Source: Bacteroides sp. AN502(2024)
GTDB lineage: Bacteria; Bacteroidota; Bacteroidia; Bacteroidales; Bacteroidaceae
NCBI RefSeq assembly: GCF_041227145.1
Contig: NZ_JBGFSP010000003.1
Location: 1,922,001-1,986,000 of the forward strand
Direction of reading: 5' to 3'
Length of the DNA: 64,000 nt
Each line of letters starts with the position of its first letter. Position 1 is the stretch's first letter. Positions 50,175 to 61,100 of the stretch are shown one piece after another. The position numbers and the translations under genes were made by a program. Under the pieces are notes generated by a model. It was not told where the DNA came from, did not search any database, and saw only the letters and a program-made list of their open reading frames with translations.

Positions 50175-52952
50175 ATGAAAAAAAGTATCAAGTTATTAGT
50201 AGCGTGTATGTTGTGTTCACCGACAGCCATTATGGCTCAAGAACAGGACAGTTTGTTTGCACGCAAAAGTAAAGTGGCTATAGAGTATGGACGTGGCATT
50301 TCTTTCGATTTGAAAGAATCGACTACGGCAACTGCGGTAGCCAATGAGGAAGAACTTTCGCACAAAAAGAGTATCAATAACTCTAATATGCTTTATGGGT
50401 TGATTCCCGGACTTCAAGTGTTGCAAAATGCCGATAATGCCTGGAATGATGCTGCGACATTGAGAGTACGCGGATATGGAACCAGCAGTTCTACTACTCC
50501 GTTGGTATTGGTAGACGGTTTCGAGCGCTCACTCGATCAGATAAGTGCCGATGAAATAGAGTCTGTCACTGTTCTTAAAGATGCGGCTTCTACGGCTCTC
50601 TACGGGATGAAAGGTGCTAACGGTGTTATTTTGGTGAAAACGAAGCGTGGAAAGATGGGCAAACCGGAGATTAATTTCTCTTACCAGTTTAATATGGCTA
50701 CACCGCAACGTTTGCCGGAATTTGTTGACGGATACACCTATGCGGAAGCGTTAAATGAAGGATTGACCAATGACGGATTGTCGGCACGTTACTCTGCTGA
50801 AGAATTGGAAGCCTTCAGAACTCAAAGTAATCCGGATGTATATCCGAATGTAGACTGGTGGGGCGAGGCATTGCGCGATCATAGTTACGGAAACAATGTG
50901 ACCTTCTCGGCTAGAGGTGGTGGAAATTTTGTGCGCTATTTCACTCAGTTGAATTATCTGAATGATAATGGTATCTTGAAACCGACAAGCGATAATGACG
51001 GTTACTCCACCCAGTTTAAATATTCAAAACTGAACATTCGTACTAATTTGGATATCACCGTCAGCCCTACAACTACCGTGCAACTGAATTTGTTTGGGAA
51101 CTTCTCCGAACACAATCGTCCGGGAGAAACTACATCGGATATTTTCAGTGCGTTGTATCAAGTGCCTTCAGGAGCATTTCCTGTTAAAACTTCCCGTAAC
51201 ACATGGGGAGGAACTACTGTATATTCTAATAATCCGATTGCAAGTATTTCCGGCACAGGTTATGCGCGTTCTCAAACCCGTAATATGTATGCAGACATGA
51301 AATTGAATCAGGATTTGAGTGCTTTTGTGAAGGGATTATCGATTGGTTTTCAAGTAGGATTGGACAACAGTGCTTCTTATTGGGATAACAATATCATGAA
51401 ATTCGGATATGAACAGGCTACAATAGATGGGGAAACCGGAGAAACTGTTTATAACACTTTGCGTAATGAAAGTTCTCTTTCGTTCAGTAAGAGTGTCGGA
51501 TCTTCGATCAATCATTTCAATTTCGGGGCGTATGCCAACTATGCTAAAGATTGGAATAAACACAGTCTGGTTGCAACTTTGCAATACAATATGGATAAAA
51601 CAAATGCCAAGGGACAGAATAAATCGAAAGCATTTATGGATGTAGTGGCACAAGCTCACTATGTTTATGACCATCGTTATGTGCTGGATGCATCTTTATC
51701 CGGTTCCGCTGCCAGCATTTTGGAACCGGGCCATAGATGGGGAATCTTTCCGTCAGTGGGTGCCGCATGGATTATGTCAGAAGAGACTGCTTTGAAGAGC
51801 GACTGGTTGAACCTGTTGAAACTTCGTGCATCTTATGGTATTGCCGGACGTGCTGATTACGATACCGATCTTTATCTCGATGTGTACGGAACCGGAGGAA
51901 GTTATTTATTTGGAAAAAATCCGGCGAGCATCAATGGTATGAAAATCACTCAACTGGGGATTACCGACATGACTTACGAAAAGTCACATAAATTGAATGT
52001 AGGATTTGATTTTATGGCTTTCAACAAATTATCTGTTGCCATTGACGGTTTTTACGATCACCGCACGGATATTTTAGTAAGTGGGGATAATGCCGTATCC
52101 TCTATATTTGGCTTGACAGCTCCTAAAATAAATAATGGAGTTGTGAATAGTTATGGAGTAGAAACAAGTGTACGCTGGGCGGATAAAATCGGTGATTTTA
52201 ATTATCAAATTGGTGGTATGCTCACTTTCAACCGTAACAAGATTATTAATCAGAACGAAGAATATCGTCCTCATGATTACTTGAAACGTACAGGTAAGCG
52301 TTTAGGACAGTTCTTTGGTTATGAAGTGGAAGGCATTTATCAGAATCAGGATGAAATTGACAACCGTGGTGTTAAACAGAATCTGTCAGATGTTCGTCCG
52401 GGTGATTTGAAATATAAAGACCAGAATAATGATGGGGTGATTGATACGTATGACCAGGTAGCTTTGGGATATAGTGTTATGCCGGAAATTTATTACTCAT
52501 TCGACTTGAATCTGGAATACAAAGGATTCGGTATCTACGCCTTGTTCCAGGGAACGGGAAATCAGAGTCGTCTTTTGAATACTTCAAGTGTGTATTGGCC
52601 TTTGATTGGTAATAGTACTATCTCTACCGAATATTATAATAATCGGTGGACTCCGGATACTCCGAACGCTAAATACCCGCGTCTGACTTCAGAAGGTTCT
52701 GCCAATAACTATGTGACCAACTCCTTGTGGCTGGGCGATGCATCTTATATGAAGTTGCGTACACTGGAACTTTATTATAATTTCTCACAGGAAATGATGA
52801 AGAAGAGTAAATTCATCAAGAGTGCCAAAGTCTTTGCACGTGGTCATGATCTCTTCTGTATAGATAAGATTAAAGTATTGGATCCTGAAAACATCGGAAC
52901 AAATCATCCGACCATGACTCAGTATACTTTGGGTGTTAACTTATCATTCTAA
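50175..52952 (+). CDS. Second SusC-family transporter, without CarboxypepD_reg domain
   Basis: 925 residues from the ATG at 50175 (MKKSIKLLVACML); an in-frame ATG at 50139 would put 12 non-signal residues in front. After the signal peptide (AIMAQEQ), no CarboxypepD_reg-like or STN domain is present. Instead ~60 acidic and variable residues lead straight into the plug (LYGLIPGLQVLQNADNAW; ATLRVRGYGTSSSTTPLVLVDG; VTVLKDAASTALYGMKGANGV). The barrel ends in YTLGVNLSF. Such short-form SusC proteins occur as second transporters in PULs. It works with the susD starting 9 bp after its stop. Confidence 0.94.
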   Translation: MKKSIKLLVACMLCSPTAIMAQEQDSLFARKSKVAIEYGRGISFDLKESTTATAVANEEELSHKKSINNSNMLYGLIPGLQVLQNADNAWNDAATLRVRGYGTSSSTTPLVLVDGFERSLDQISADEIESVTVLKDAASTALYGMKGANGVILVKTKRGKMGKPEINFSYQFNMATPQRLPEFVDGYTYAEALNEGLTNDGLSARYSAEELEAFRTQSNPDVYPNVDWWGEALRDHSYGNNVTFSARGGGNFVRYFTQLNYLNDNGILKPTSDNDGYSTQFKYSKLNIRTNLDITVSPTTTVQLNLFGNFSEHNRPGETTSDIFSALYQVPSGAFPVKTSRNTWGGTTVYSNNPIASISGTGYARSQTRNMYADMKLNQDLSAFVKGLSIGFQVGLDNSASYWDNNIMKFGYEQATIDGETGETVYNTLRNESSLSFSKSVGSSINHFNFGAYANYAKDWNKHSLVATLQYNMDKTNAKGQNKSKAFMDVVAQAHYVYDHRYVLDASLSGSAASILEPGHRWGIFPSVGAAWIMSEETALKSDWLNLLKLRASYGIAGRADYDTDLYLDVYGTGGSYLFGKNPASINGMKITQLGITDMTYEKSHKLNVGFDFMAFNKLSVAIDGFYDHRTDILVSGDNAVSSIFGLTAPKINNGVVNSYGVETSVRWADKIGDFNYQIGGMLTFNRNKIINQNEEYRPHDYLKRTGKRLGQFFGYEVEGIYQNQDEIDNRGVKQNLSDVRPGDLKYKDQNNDGVIDTYDQVALGYSVMPEIYYSFDLNLEYKGFGIYALFQGTGNQSRLLNTSSVYWPLIGNSTISTEYYNNRWTPDTPNAKYPRLTSEGSANNYVTNSLWLGDASYMKLRTLELYYNFSQEMMKKSKFIKSAKVFARGHDLFCIDKIKVLDPENIGTNHPTMTQYTLGVNLSF

Positions 52953-52960
52953 AAAGTAAA

Positions 52961-54655
52961 ATGAACATGAAGTATTTTAAAATCAAACATATAGCCTTGT
53001 TGCTTGCGGTTGCATCCGCTCCTCTGTATACAGCTTGTGATTTTATGGATTGCAGTGAAACAGATTACTATTCAAAGCAACAAATTCTGGATAACATGGA
53101 ACGTGTGGAACAATTGGCTACACAGGTATATAGTTATTTGCCACATGACTTCTGCAATACATCGGGAGCTATGCAGGATGCTGCTACGGACGATGCTGTC
53201 CATATTTACGAATCATCTGCCATCCAACGGTTTGTCAATGGTACGTGGTCGGCCAATTATACTGTCGATGATGTGTTCGGCACTTACTACAATGCCATCC
53301 ATGATGCTAATTTTTATCTCGAAAACTGTGTAGGACTGACATTTGACGAGTGGAAGTATTCTGATGGTTTTGAAAATGATTTTAAGAGTTATCAGAATTA
53401 TGAGCATGAAGTGCGCTTTTTGCGTGCATTTTATTATTTTGAATTGGTAAAACGTTATCAGAATATACCTTTGATAACCAAAACGCTGACTCAGGAAGAA
53501 GCCAATGAAGCGGAACCTGTAGATGCAGCTACCATTTTGAACTTCATCATCAGTGAATGTACTGATTTGGCGAATGGTAAATTGCCGGTAAATTACAATA
53601 ATATGCCTGGTGGAACAGGTAATTTGCAACGCGCTACCAAAGGTATGGCCCTTGCATTGAAGTCTCGCGCTTCTCTGTATCTTGCCAGTCCTTTGTATTC
53701 TGCTGATGATACGCAGAAGTGGAAGAATGCCGCTCAGGCAGCCTATGACCTTATCAACGAGGCAGCTACCTTAGGGTATGGCTTGGATTCCAAATATTCC
53801 AATCTGTTTGGTGCCACTAATAACCAAAGTAAAGAAGTTATCATGTGTCGTCCTACAGGTGCAAGCACAAATTTTGAATCTGCCAATTTCCCGATGGGGG
53901 TTACTAATGGTTCTACTACAACTTGTCCTACGGAAAACTTGGTAAGTGCTTATGAAATGAAAACCGGTGAAGATTTTAGCTGGGATGATCCGGAAATGGC
54001 AAAAAATCCGTATGCAAATCGTGACCCGCGTTTGGGAATGACAGTTGTGTATAATGGTATGGCATGGCCTAAAACGACTCCGGTAGAGGTGTTTGAAGGA
54101 GGTAAGAACGGTCAACCTATAAAAAATGCCACAACTACCGGATATTACTTAAGAAAATATGTGAATAACAATGTCACTTTCGAACCGGGTGAAACTACTA
54201 CGAGCCAACAGCATAACTGGATTTTATTCCGTTATGCGGAAATCCTGTTAAACTATGCAGAAGCGATGGTGAATGCCTATGGTGACCCAGATGAAAAAGG
54301 CCCCTATAGTTTGAGTGCCCGCGAAGCTGTCAATCAGGTACGTGATCGTGGAGATGTGAAGATGCCGGCTTATCCTGTCATGAGTAAAGATGATTTCTTG
54401 AAACGATTGAAAAACGAACGTCGGGTGGAATTTGCATTTGAAGGACAACGCTTCTGGGATCTCCGCCGTTGGAAAGAATTAGATGATATGCAGAATATTT
54501 ATAAAGTGAAAGTAATCAAGCAAGCCGACGGAACGATTCGATATACCAAAGAAAAGCTTGCCACTTATACTATTCAGGATAAGATGTATTTCTATCCGAT
54601 TGCGAACACTGAACTTTTCAAGAACCATAAGTTGGTACAGAACACAGGTTGGTAA
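52961..54655 (+). CDS. SusD-family lipoprotein (second of two)
   Basis: 564 residues; lipobox PLYTACDFMDC (a Met at 52967 is an equally good start). It begins FMDCSETDYYSKQQILDNMERVEQL, has the EHEVRFLRAFYYFELVKRYQNIPLI TPR helix at ~148-172, and ends with LKNERRVEFAFEGQRFWDLRRWKELD near ~490-515, all SusD signatures. It is the lid of the second SusC. A long hairpin separates it from the next gene. Confidence 0.95.
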   Translation: MNMKYFKIKHIALLLAVASAPLYTACDFMDCSETDYYSKQQILDNMERVEQLATQVYSYLPHDFCNTSGAMQDAATDDAVHIYESSAIQRFVNGTWSANYTVDDVFGTYYNAIHDANFYLENCVGLTFDEWKYSDGFENDFKSYQNYEHEVRFLRAFYYFELVKRYQNIPLITKTLTQEEANEAEPVDAATILNFIISECTDLANGKLPVNYNNMPGGTGNLQRATKGMALALKSRASLYLASPLYSADDTQKWKNAAQAAYDLINEAATLGYGLDSKYSNLFGATNNQSKEVIMCRPTGASTNFESANFPMGVTNGSTTTCPTENLVSAYEMKTGEDFSWDDPEMAKNPYANRDPRLGMTVVYNGMAWPKTTPVEVFEGGKNGQPIKNATTTGYYLRKYVNNNVTFEPGETTTSQQHNWILFRYAEILLNYAEAMVNAYGDPDEKGPYSLSAREAVNQVRDRGDVKMPAYPVMSKDDFLKRLKNERRVEFAFEGQRFWDLRRWKELDDMQNIYKVKVIKQADGTIRYTKEKLATYTIQDKMYFYPIANTELFKNHKLVQNTGW

Positions 54656-54685
54656 ACTCGGAATGAGGCAAACAATATTGTAAAG

Positions 54686-54738
54686 ATGGGGGGATGTTAA
54701 AATAGGTTTCTGATAGTATCTTTTTGACATGCCCCCAT
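54686..54738 (+). other. Long intercistronic hairpin between susD and enzyme genes
   Basis: ATGGGGGGATGTTAAAA (54686-54702) pairs with TTTTGACATGCCCCCAT (54722-54738) over 17 positions with one mismatch and one wobble and a 19-nt loop. No T-tract follows, so it is not a classic terminator; it may protect the upstream susCD mRNA or act as a partial attenuator. Confidence 0.7.
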
Positions 54739-54784
54739 TCTGTTTAAAGTAATGAATTCTGATATTAATTAAAATGTAAAGTGA

Positions 54785-55519
54785 ATGATGAGATGTAGGC
54801 ATATTGTATTTTTCATTGTATTATACGGGCTTTGTATAACCTGCTCGAGTGATGGACCTACTGATGATTCTAAAAGGGGAGAGGATGGAAAAGAAGAACC
54901 CCTTTCCGATAAGGGAATCTTATTTGCTGACTTCGAGACATATAGTACCACTCCCTATTTCTTCCGGTATGGCAACTCGGGTGGTAGTAAAATGAACAAT
55001 TATTATCCGCGTTGGATTTACTCTCATGTGGTAACAGACAATCCGGTAAAGAACGAAGAAAATCCATCATCTAAAGTATTGGAATATACTTCAATGGAAG
55101 CTCGGAACTATGGATTGAAATTTCGTTTTTCTAAAGCGGCAGACATCAATGACGTAAGAGGTATTCGCTTAAAAATCTACCAACCCGCCAATGTAATAGA
55201 AAAAGAAACTTGGAAAGGTACCTCTAAAGCTACTTCCCAACAATTAGGTGTGAAACTGATAGGAAGATTTAATTCTGTAAATGATTACAAACAGGAAGAA
55301 GGGATTTTGTTAACCAATTCATTGGTCGATTTCAAAGAAGAAGGAGTATGGAAAACATATACGTTTACTTTCAGTAAAAGTGAATACGGTGTTGCCGCTA
55401 TACAGATGAAGAATGGCATAGCGGGTATGGTTATTCTACCTACGTATGGTTCGGGAGTCACTTTGACTGAAGAGAACAAATATAAATGTTATATAGATGA
55501 TATTGAAATTTTAGAATAG
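54785..55519 (+). CDS. Carbohydrate-binding-like lipoprotein
   Basis: 244 residues; lipobox GLCITCSSDGP near residue 20, then a low-complexity acidic linker (DDSKRGEDGKEEP). From ~45 to the end, one beta-sandwich: LFADFETYSTTPYFF, YGLKFRFSKAADINDVRGIRLKIYQP, GVWKTYTFTFS, and a final CYIDDIEILE. This jelly-roll pattern with the closing YIDDIxI is typical of carbohydrate-binding modules or SusE/F-position glycan-binding proteins; no catalytic residues are recognised. It lies between the SusCD pairs and the lyase, 18 bp before the latter. Confidence 0.72.
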   Translation: MMRCRHIVFFIVLYGLCITCSSDGPTDDSKRGEDGKEEPLSDKGILFADFETYSTTPYFFRYGNSGGSKMNNYYPRWIYSHVVTDNPVKNEENPSSKVLEYTSMEARNYGLKFRFSKAADINDVRGIRLKIYQPANVIEKETWKGTSKATSQQLGVKLIGRFNSVNDYKQEEGILLTNSLVDFKEEGVWKTYTFTFSKSEYGVAAIQMKNGIAGMVILPTYGSGVTLTEENKYKCYIDDIEILE

Positions 55520-55537
55520 CGGAAGGAGAGTAAAAAG

Positions 55538-56623
55538 ATGAAAAATAAATGGTTCTTACTATATATATTACTATGGGGAATATCTTGTGTAAATGCACAA
55601 ACTTCGGACGTGGATAAAATGTTTCCGAACGCTGTGCTCACGCGTGAAAGCTATGATAAAGTAAAAGTGGCATTGGAGAAGGGCGATAATACTACTTTCC
55701 CGAAGAATTGGTATATCAAACAGATAGAAACTCCGGCAAAGAATATTGTAGAGAGCGGTCGGAAAACCACTCCTGTTAAATCTATTGACGAAAATCCGGA
55801 TAAGGTAGACATCAGTAAGGAAATGAAATCCATTCATCAGCTATGTCTTGCGTATGCTTTTACACAAGATAAGGTCTATCTGAATAAAGCGGTCGAATAT
55901 CTGAAAGCATGGTCTGAAATCAATGTTGCTTTGTCGAAAAGAAATATTCATGAAGAATCATATAATATTGCCGTGGAAGGCTATTCGTTGATTCGTAAGG
56001 TTATCGGCCAGTCCGACCGGGAACTGATTGATACCTGGATACGTAAGAGGGCAGAGGTGTTTGTTAAAGACAATGATTTGAGGGTCAATAACTGGGGGAC
56101 TTGTCTGTTGTATCAGTTCTATCTGTTTGGCACGGTATTGGAAGACGAAGCAATAGTTGATAAATTCCGTTCTTCGTATGACAATTGGGTGAAAGGTAAT
56201 CTGTTCCCTAATGGGACAACGACAGATTTGCTCGGTCGTGACGCTTTTGCTTATCATGCCTATGATTTGCTGTTTTTCGCGCGCATTTGTCATCTGAAAG
56301 CAATGCATGAAGGTTATGCTGCTGCTGAAGTCTTTTATAGGAAAGATATACATTGGGGAGCTTCTATCCGGAATAGTGTAGTTTTCTGGAAACCATTTCT
56401 GTTGGATCCTAAAAAATATACTCACATTGAATTTGTAGGAACAGAATATGAACCGGATAAAAAACGTTCGGATTACAACAAGACTTACAATCCGTCGGGA
56501 ACCTTATATGTAATTGATGAATTGTATGAAATAGATAAGGAACTTAAAGAGGTATTAGATCATTATAAACGTAATCCGGATATTTCTTTGAAATTGGGAT
56601 TAAGCTCTTTACGTTGGTATTGA
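55538..56623 (+). CDS. Alginate_lyase-fold polysaccharide lyase (PL5/PL38-like)
   Basis: 361 residues with a signal peptide (GISCVNAQT). It has the (alpha/alpha) barrel of the alginate-lyase Pfam family. N184-N185-W186 in RVNNWGTCLL is the likely active-site Asn segment, and GRDAFAYHAYDLLFFARICH near 233-252 supplies R234, H240 and Y242 that would fit acid/base roles. PL38 members in Bacteroides cleave beta-1,4-linked glucuronan or alginate-like uronans by beta-elimination, so an acidic substrate is likely. The PL family is a guess from motifs. It is translated next to GH29 (24 bp). Confidence 0.75.
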   Translation: MKNKWFLLYILLWGISCVNAQTSDVDKMFPNAVLTRESYDKVKVALEKGDNTTFPKNWYIKQIETPAKNIVESGRKTTPVKSIDENPDKVDISKEMKSIHQLCLAYAFTQDKVYLNKAVEYLKAWSEINVALSKRNIHEESYNIAVEGYSLIRKVIGQSDRELIDTWIRKRAEVFVKDNDLRVNNWGTCLLYQFYLFGTVLEDEAIVDKFRSSYDNWVKGNLFPNGTTTDLLGRDAFAYHAYDLLFFARICHLKAMHEGYAAAEVFYRKDIHWGASIRNSVVFWKPFLLDPKKYTHIEFVGTEYEPDKKRSDYNKTYNPSGTLYVIDELYEIDKELKEVLDHYKRNPDISLKLGLSSLRWY

Positions 56624-56646
56624 TGGTTGCATAAAAAAAGTTTTAT

Positions 56647-58029
56647 ATGAAAAGAATCTCTATAGTAATTGTTCTTTTGACAGTTATAATTAATTATTCT
56701 ACGGCTGCTACCGGAGATAATCTGAACTGGTTCAAAGATGCGAAATTTGGTTTATTTATACATTGGGGATTATATTCTCAGACAGCGGGTGAATGGAAAG
56801 GTCATCCAACCGAAGGTGGTGAACATTTTATGCTTTATGAGCGTATTCCATTAAAAGAATATGCAGCAATAGCCAAAGATTTTAATCCGCTAAAGTTTGA
56901 TGCGAAGAAATGGGTACAGGCTGCCAAGCACGCAGGGATGAAATATCTGGTATATACGACTAAACATCATGACGGATTTGCCATGTATAATTCAGCTTGT
57001 AGTGATTATAATATAGTGAGATGTACTCCTTTTGGCAAAGATCCTTTGAAGGAATTGGCGGAAGCTTGCAAAAAGGAGGGAATCAAACTGGGACTTTATT
57101 ATTCATTGGGGCGTGATTGGGAAGACCCGGATGTACCTACTAACTGGCCTGTAAAAGCAGGTCGCAGCAATACTTGGGATTATCCGGATGAAGATAGTAA
57201 ACAGTTACCGGCTTATATTGAACGTAAAGTGAAACCACAGTTAAAGGAATTGCTTACTAATTACGGTGAAATAGCGGTTGTCTGGTTCGATACGCCCGAG
57301 TTGGTTACCAAACAACAGAGTAAGGAGTTGCGTGACTTGATTCATTCGTTACAGCCGGGGTGTTTAATCAATGGTCGTATTGGAAACGGGTTAGGGGATT
57401 ATTCCATTATTGAACAGAAGCTTTCCAACGGTATAAATAACAAACCCTGGGAAGCTTGTCTGACGATGGGTAAGAACTGGGGATACAATCGTTATGATAC
57501 TGTCTATAAGAAGCCGGATGTATTAATCAGAAACTTTGTAGACATTGTCAGCAAAGGAGGAAATTTATTGCTGAATGTGGGACCGGACCAACTCGGATGT
57601 TTTCCGGAGCAAACGGATGTCATATTGAATACTTTTCATAAATGGATGGAAAATAACGGTGAGGCTATCTATGGGACAACTCCTTGGCGTGTCTTTGGAG
57701 AAAATTTTACGGTAAATAGAGCTGAAGAGTCGGAGCAGAAGCCTTTTCATGATGCAGTATATGATGGAACTCCTAAGGATATTGTACCTGATGTTCGTTT
57801 CACCATGAAAGATAAAAATGTATATATTATTATACGTCATGTTACCACTACTTCTTACACATTACATTCATTTTCTTCGGGAGTTGACAAAATCAAAAAA
57901 GTTACATTATTGGAAAATCATAAGAAAGTAAATTGGAAATTGGATGATGATGGGTTGAAAATCAGTAATATACGTCGTTCAGCTAAAGACTCTTTTCCTG
58001 TTTATGTATTAAAAGTAGAATATTTCTGA
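56647..58029 (+). CDS. GH29 alpha-L-fucosidase
   Basis: 460 residues with a signal peptide (INYSTAATG). The GH29 TIM barrel shows all family hallmarks: FGLFIHWGLYSQ, the YTTKHHDGFAMYNS His pair, and the nucleophile D215 in AVVWFDTPEL. A beta-sandwich C-terminal domain begins near residue 370. The enzyme releases alpha-L-fucose with retention; it is exported, probably periplasmic, with no lipobox. It implies fucosylated side chains on the PUL substrate. It is the last gene before the HTCS, 86 bp upstream of its ATG. Confidence 0.93.
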   Translation: MKRISIVIVLLTVIINYSTAATGDNLNWFKDAKFGLFIHWGLYSQTAGEWKGHPTEGGEHFMLYERIPLKEYAAIAKDFNPLKFDAKKWVQAAKHAGMKYLVYTTKHHDGFAMYNSACSDYNIVRCTPFGKDPLKELAEACKKEGIKLGLYYSLGRDWEDPDVPTNWPVKAGRSNTWDYPDEDSKQLPAYIERKVKPQLKELLTNYGEIAVVWFDTPELVTKQQSKELRDLIHSLQPGCLINGRIGNGLGDYSIIEQKLSNGINNKPWEACLTMGKNWGYNRYDTVYKKPDVLIRNFVDIVSKGGNLLLNVGPDQLGCFPEQTDVILNTFHKWMENNGEAIYGTTPWRVFGENFTVNRAEESEQKPFHDAVYDGTPKDIVPDVRFTMKDKNVYIIIRHVTTTSYTLHSFSSGVDKIKKVTLLENHKKVNWKLDDDGLKISNIRRSAKDSFPVYVLKVEYF

Positions 58030-58061
58030 TACATTCATCTATAAAATGTTGTTTATGTTTG

Positions 58062-58069
58062 GTATTTTT
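58062..58069 (+). promoter_or_regulatory. Putative promoter -7 of the HTCS gene
   Basis: TATTTTTG fits TAnnTTTG and lies just after the GH29 stop. Transcription would start near 58076, so the HTCS can be expressed separately from the PUL. Confidence 0.5.
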
Positions 58070-58115
58070 GCGAATATTGCAGATGATTAATCTGGAATTA
58101 ACAGAAAAGCACCAA

Positions 58116-61100
58116 ATGAAAAATAATATGAAGTTACGGCATTTATTACTGTTGTTTATTTCTTTTTTCTCTATTTCGCCATTATATGCTGAATATTTTA
58201 AACATATAGGTTTGTCGGAAGGGCTTGCTCAACCTTCTGTAATGGCTATTTATCAGGATAGGTTAGGTAGAATGTGGTTCGGGACGAAGGAAGGGATAAG
58301 TCAATATGATGGAAACCGTGTAAAAGTATTCAAAGGATGGATAAAATCTGTAGGTGAAGAATCGCCTGTATGGTTGGGAAATGAAGTTTCGTTTATCGTT
58401 GGTGATAGTTTGGATAATATCTATTTTTTGATTGATAAGAATTTAATTAGATATGACATACAGACAGAGAAATTCACCCGACTTACGAATGAAGGTATTA
58501 TCACTGCGCTCGCTTCTTCCGATGGACAGGTGTGGTATATGAAACACGATTCTTTATTTTGCCTGGAAGCAGATAAAGAACCTGTTTTTGTATTGAAAAC
58601 GAATATTACTTCACGTATTTGCTGCCTCACTATGATGGATGATGAGATTGGTATCGGAACATATAACGGAGTTTATCTGATCGACCGCCGTTCTTATCGA
58701 CAGAAACAACTATTGGAAGGGGTGGAAATTTATCGTATATTCGAAAGTTCTCAAAAAGAACGATGGATTGGTACCCGTATGCATGGGTTATATCGGATGA
58801 ACGACAAACAGCAGCTGACGAAAATCCCTTATTTGCCGGGAACTCGGGAAGGTATCAGCAGCGAACAGATACGTGATTTTGTAGAAGATAACGAAGGGAA
58901 TATATGGTTTGGTACTTTTGACGGACTTCATCGGTATAGTGTTAGTAGCAATCAGTATTTTCTTATTCAAATTCCTCAATATGCGGGTGGACTGAATCAT
59001 CCTTCTATCTTTGCATTGTATAAAGATGTTGCTGGAACGATCTGGGTGGGTAGCTACTATGGAGGAGTTAATTATTTTAATCCTCAACATGAAACCTTTG
59101 TACATTATGATTATGGAAGAAACGTAAATTCATATTATTCTTATATCGGAGAAATTGTTATTGATAAGAATGAACATTTATGGCTCAGTACAGATGGTGG
59201 CGGCATCACTTGCGTAGATAAGAAATGGAATACGCTTCAGCAGTTTACGGCCGGTGGAAGAAACTCTATTCCTCATAATAATGTTAAAAGTATTTGTTAT
59301 GATGAGAAGAAAAACTGTTTGTATATAGGGACCTATTTGGGTGGATTGTCACGTTATGATCTGAATACAGGATATTTCTACAATTATTGGAAAGAAGAAA
59401 CTCACTCTTCCGATATGCCTGATGAAATTATTTTTCATGTAAAGATGTGGAGAGATCAGGTATATGTATCTGCTCATAATGGCTTTTTCCGGTTAGATAC
59501 TCAGACACAGAAATTTCATAAAATCAACACTCCTTTTACGTTTTATGAGCATTTTGATATTGATGCGGAAGGTAATTTGTATATGGTGGGGTGGAAAAAT
59601 GTTTTGTGTACCCATGTAGAACATCCCGAATCTATAACCTACATTTTACAGCCGGAGGGAGGTAGTAAAGCGACTCCTACCCGTGTGCTTGCTACTGCCG
59701 GAGGTGTTTATATCGGTACATTGGGAATGGGACTCTTTTTTTATGATAGGCAGACACATAACATGATTCACTACACTTCCCGAAACAGTCAATTACCGGG
59801 TGATTTCTGCTATAATCTTTGTCAGACTCGGGATGGAAAGATCTTGATTACCGGTGATAAGGGAGTTACCTGCTTTGTTCCTTCCGAGAATACTTTTACT
59901 ACCATTGATTTGATGAGTAATTTCCCTTCAACCCATATTATCAATGGGTGTGGAATTTTGGTATCCGGAGAAGGGAATATTTATGTCGGAGATACAAAAG
60001 GGGTAACTGTATTCTCTGAAAATGAGTTTAACAGAACCGGTATTGCTAATGAAAATTCTACTTTTTATTTCTCAGAACTTTGGGTTGATAATAGGATGAT
60101 TGTTCCGGGAGATGATACAGGTATATTATCTCGGTCACTTCCATACACGCGTGAGCTCAAACTTAATTATGATCAGGATAACCTTATTATTCATTTTGCT
60201 TTGTCTGATTATGGGCAGCAACTTTCGGAGAAGTGGTTTCAATATAAGCTTGAGGGGCTGGACAATAATTGGATTAAGACTAAACAGATGGAATTGTATT
60301 ACACCAACCTGGATCCGGGAAAATATACCTTGCACGTAGCTTCTATCAATGAAAAGAGTGGGCAAAGGTTGAAAGAAATAACGATGCAGCTTGTCATTGC
60401 TTCTCCATGGTATAATACATGGTGGGCATGGACAATCTATGTGATAGTTTTTATATCATGTGTATTCTACTATGTGTATAGTAAGATAGCGAAACGTACA
60501 TTAGCTCTTTCACTGGAAAAGGAGCGCTTTGAGAAACAACAGATAAAGCAGCTTAACCAGGAAAAGCTAGTTTTCTTTACGAATGTGAGTCATGAATTCC
60601 GGACTCCTCTTACTTTAATTATCAGTCATATTGATATACTATTACAAAAATATTCACTGAATCCTTCCATATACAATCAGATAACGAAGATAAGGAAGAA
60701 TGCGCAACAAATGAATAAGTTGATTTCCGAGTTGCTTGAATTTAGAAAACTAGAACAGAACTATGGAACGATACAGATACAACAACAGGATATAGTTCTA
60801 TTTCTGAAAGAAATTTATCTTTCTTTTGTCGACTATGCACAGCAAAGACATATAATTTATGAATTTAAAGTACCGGAACTGCCTGTCTTATGTTGGTTTG
60901 AGCCGCAATTGATGGAAAAAGTATTCTTTAATCTTCTGTCCAATGCTTTCAAATATACTTCCGACAAAGGAAATATAATTCTGTCGGGGGAGATAACGAA
61001 TAGTGATATAAAAATAAATATTACGGATACTGGTATTGGTATTTCAGAACAAGATAAAGATAAAATATTTGCACGATTCTTTCAGGCTAACAATCAGGAG

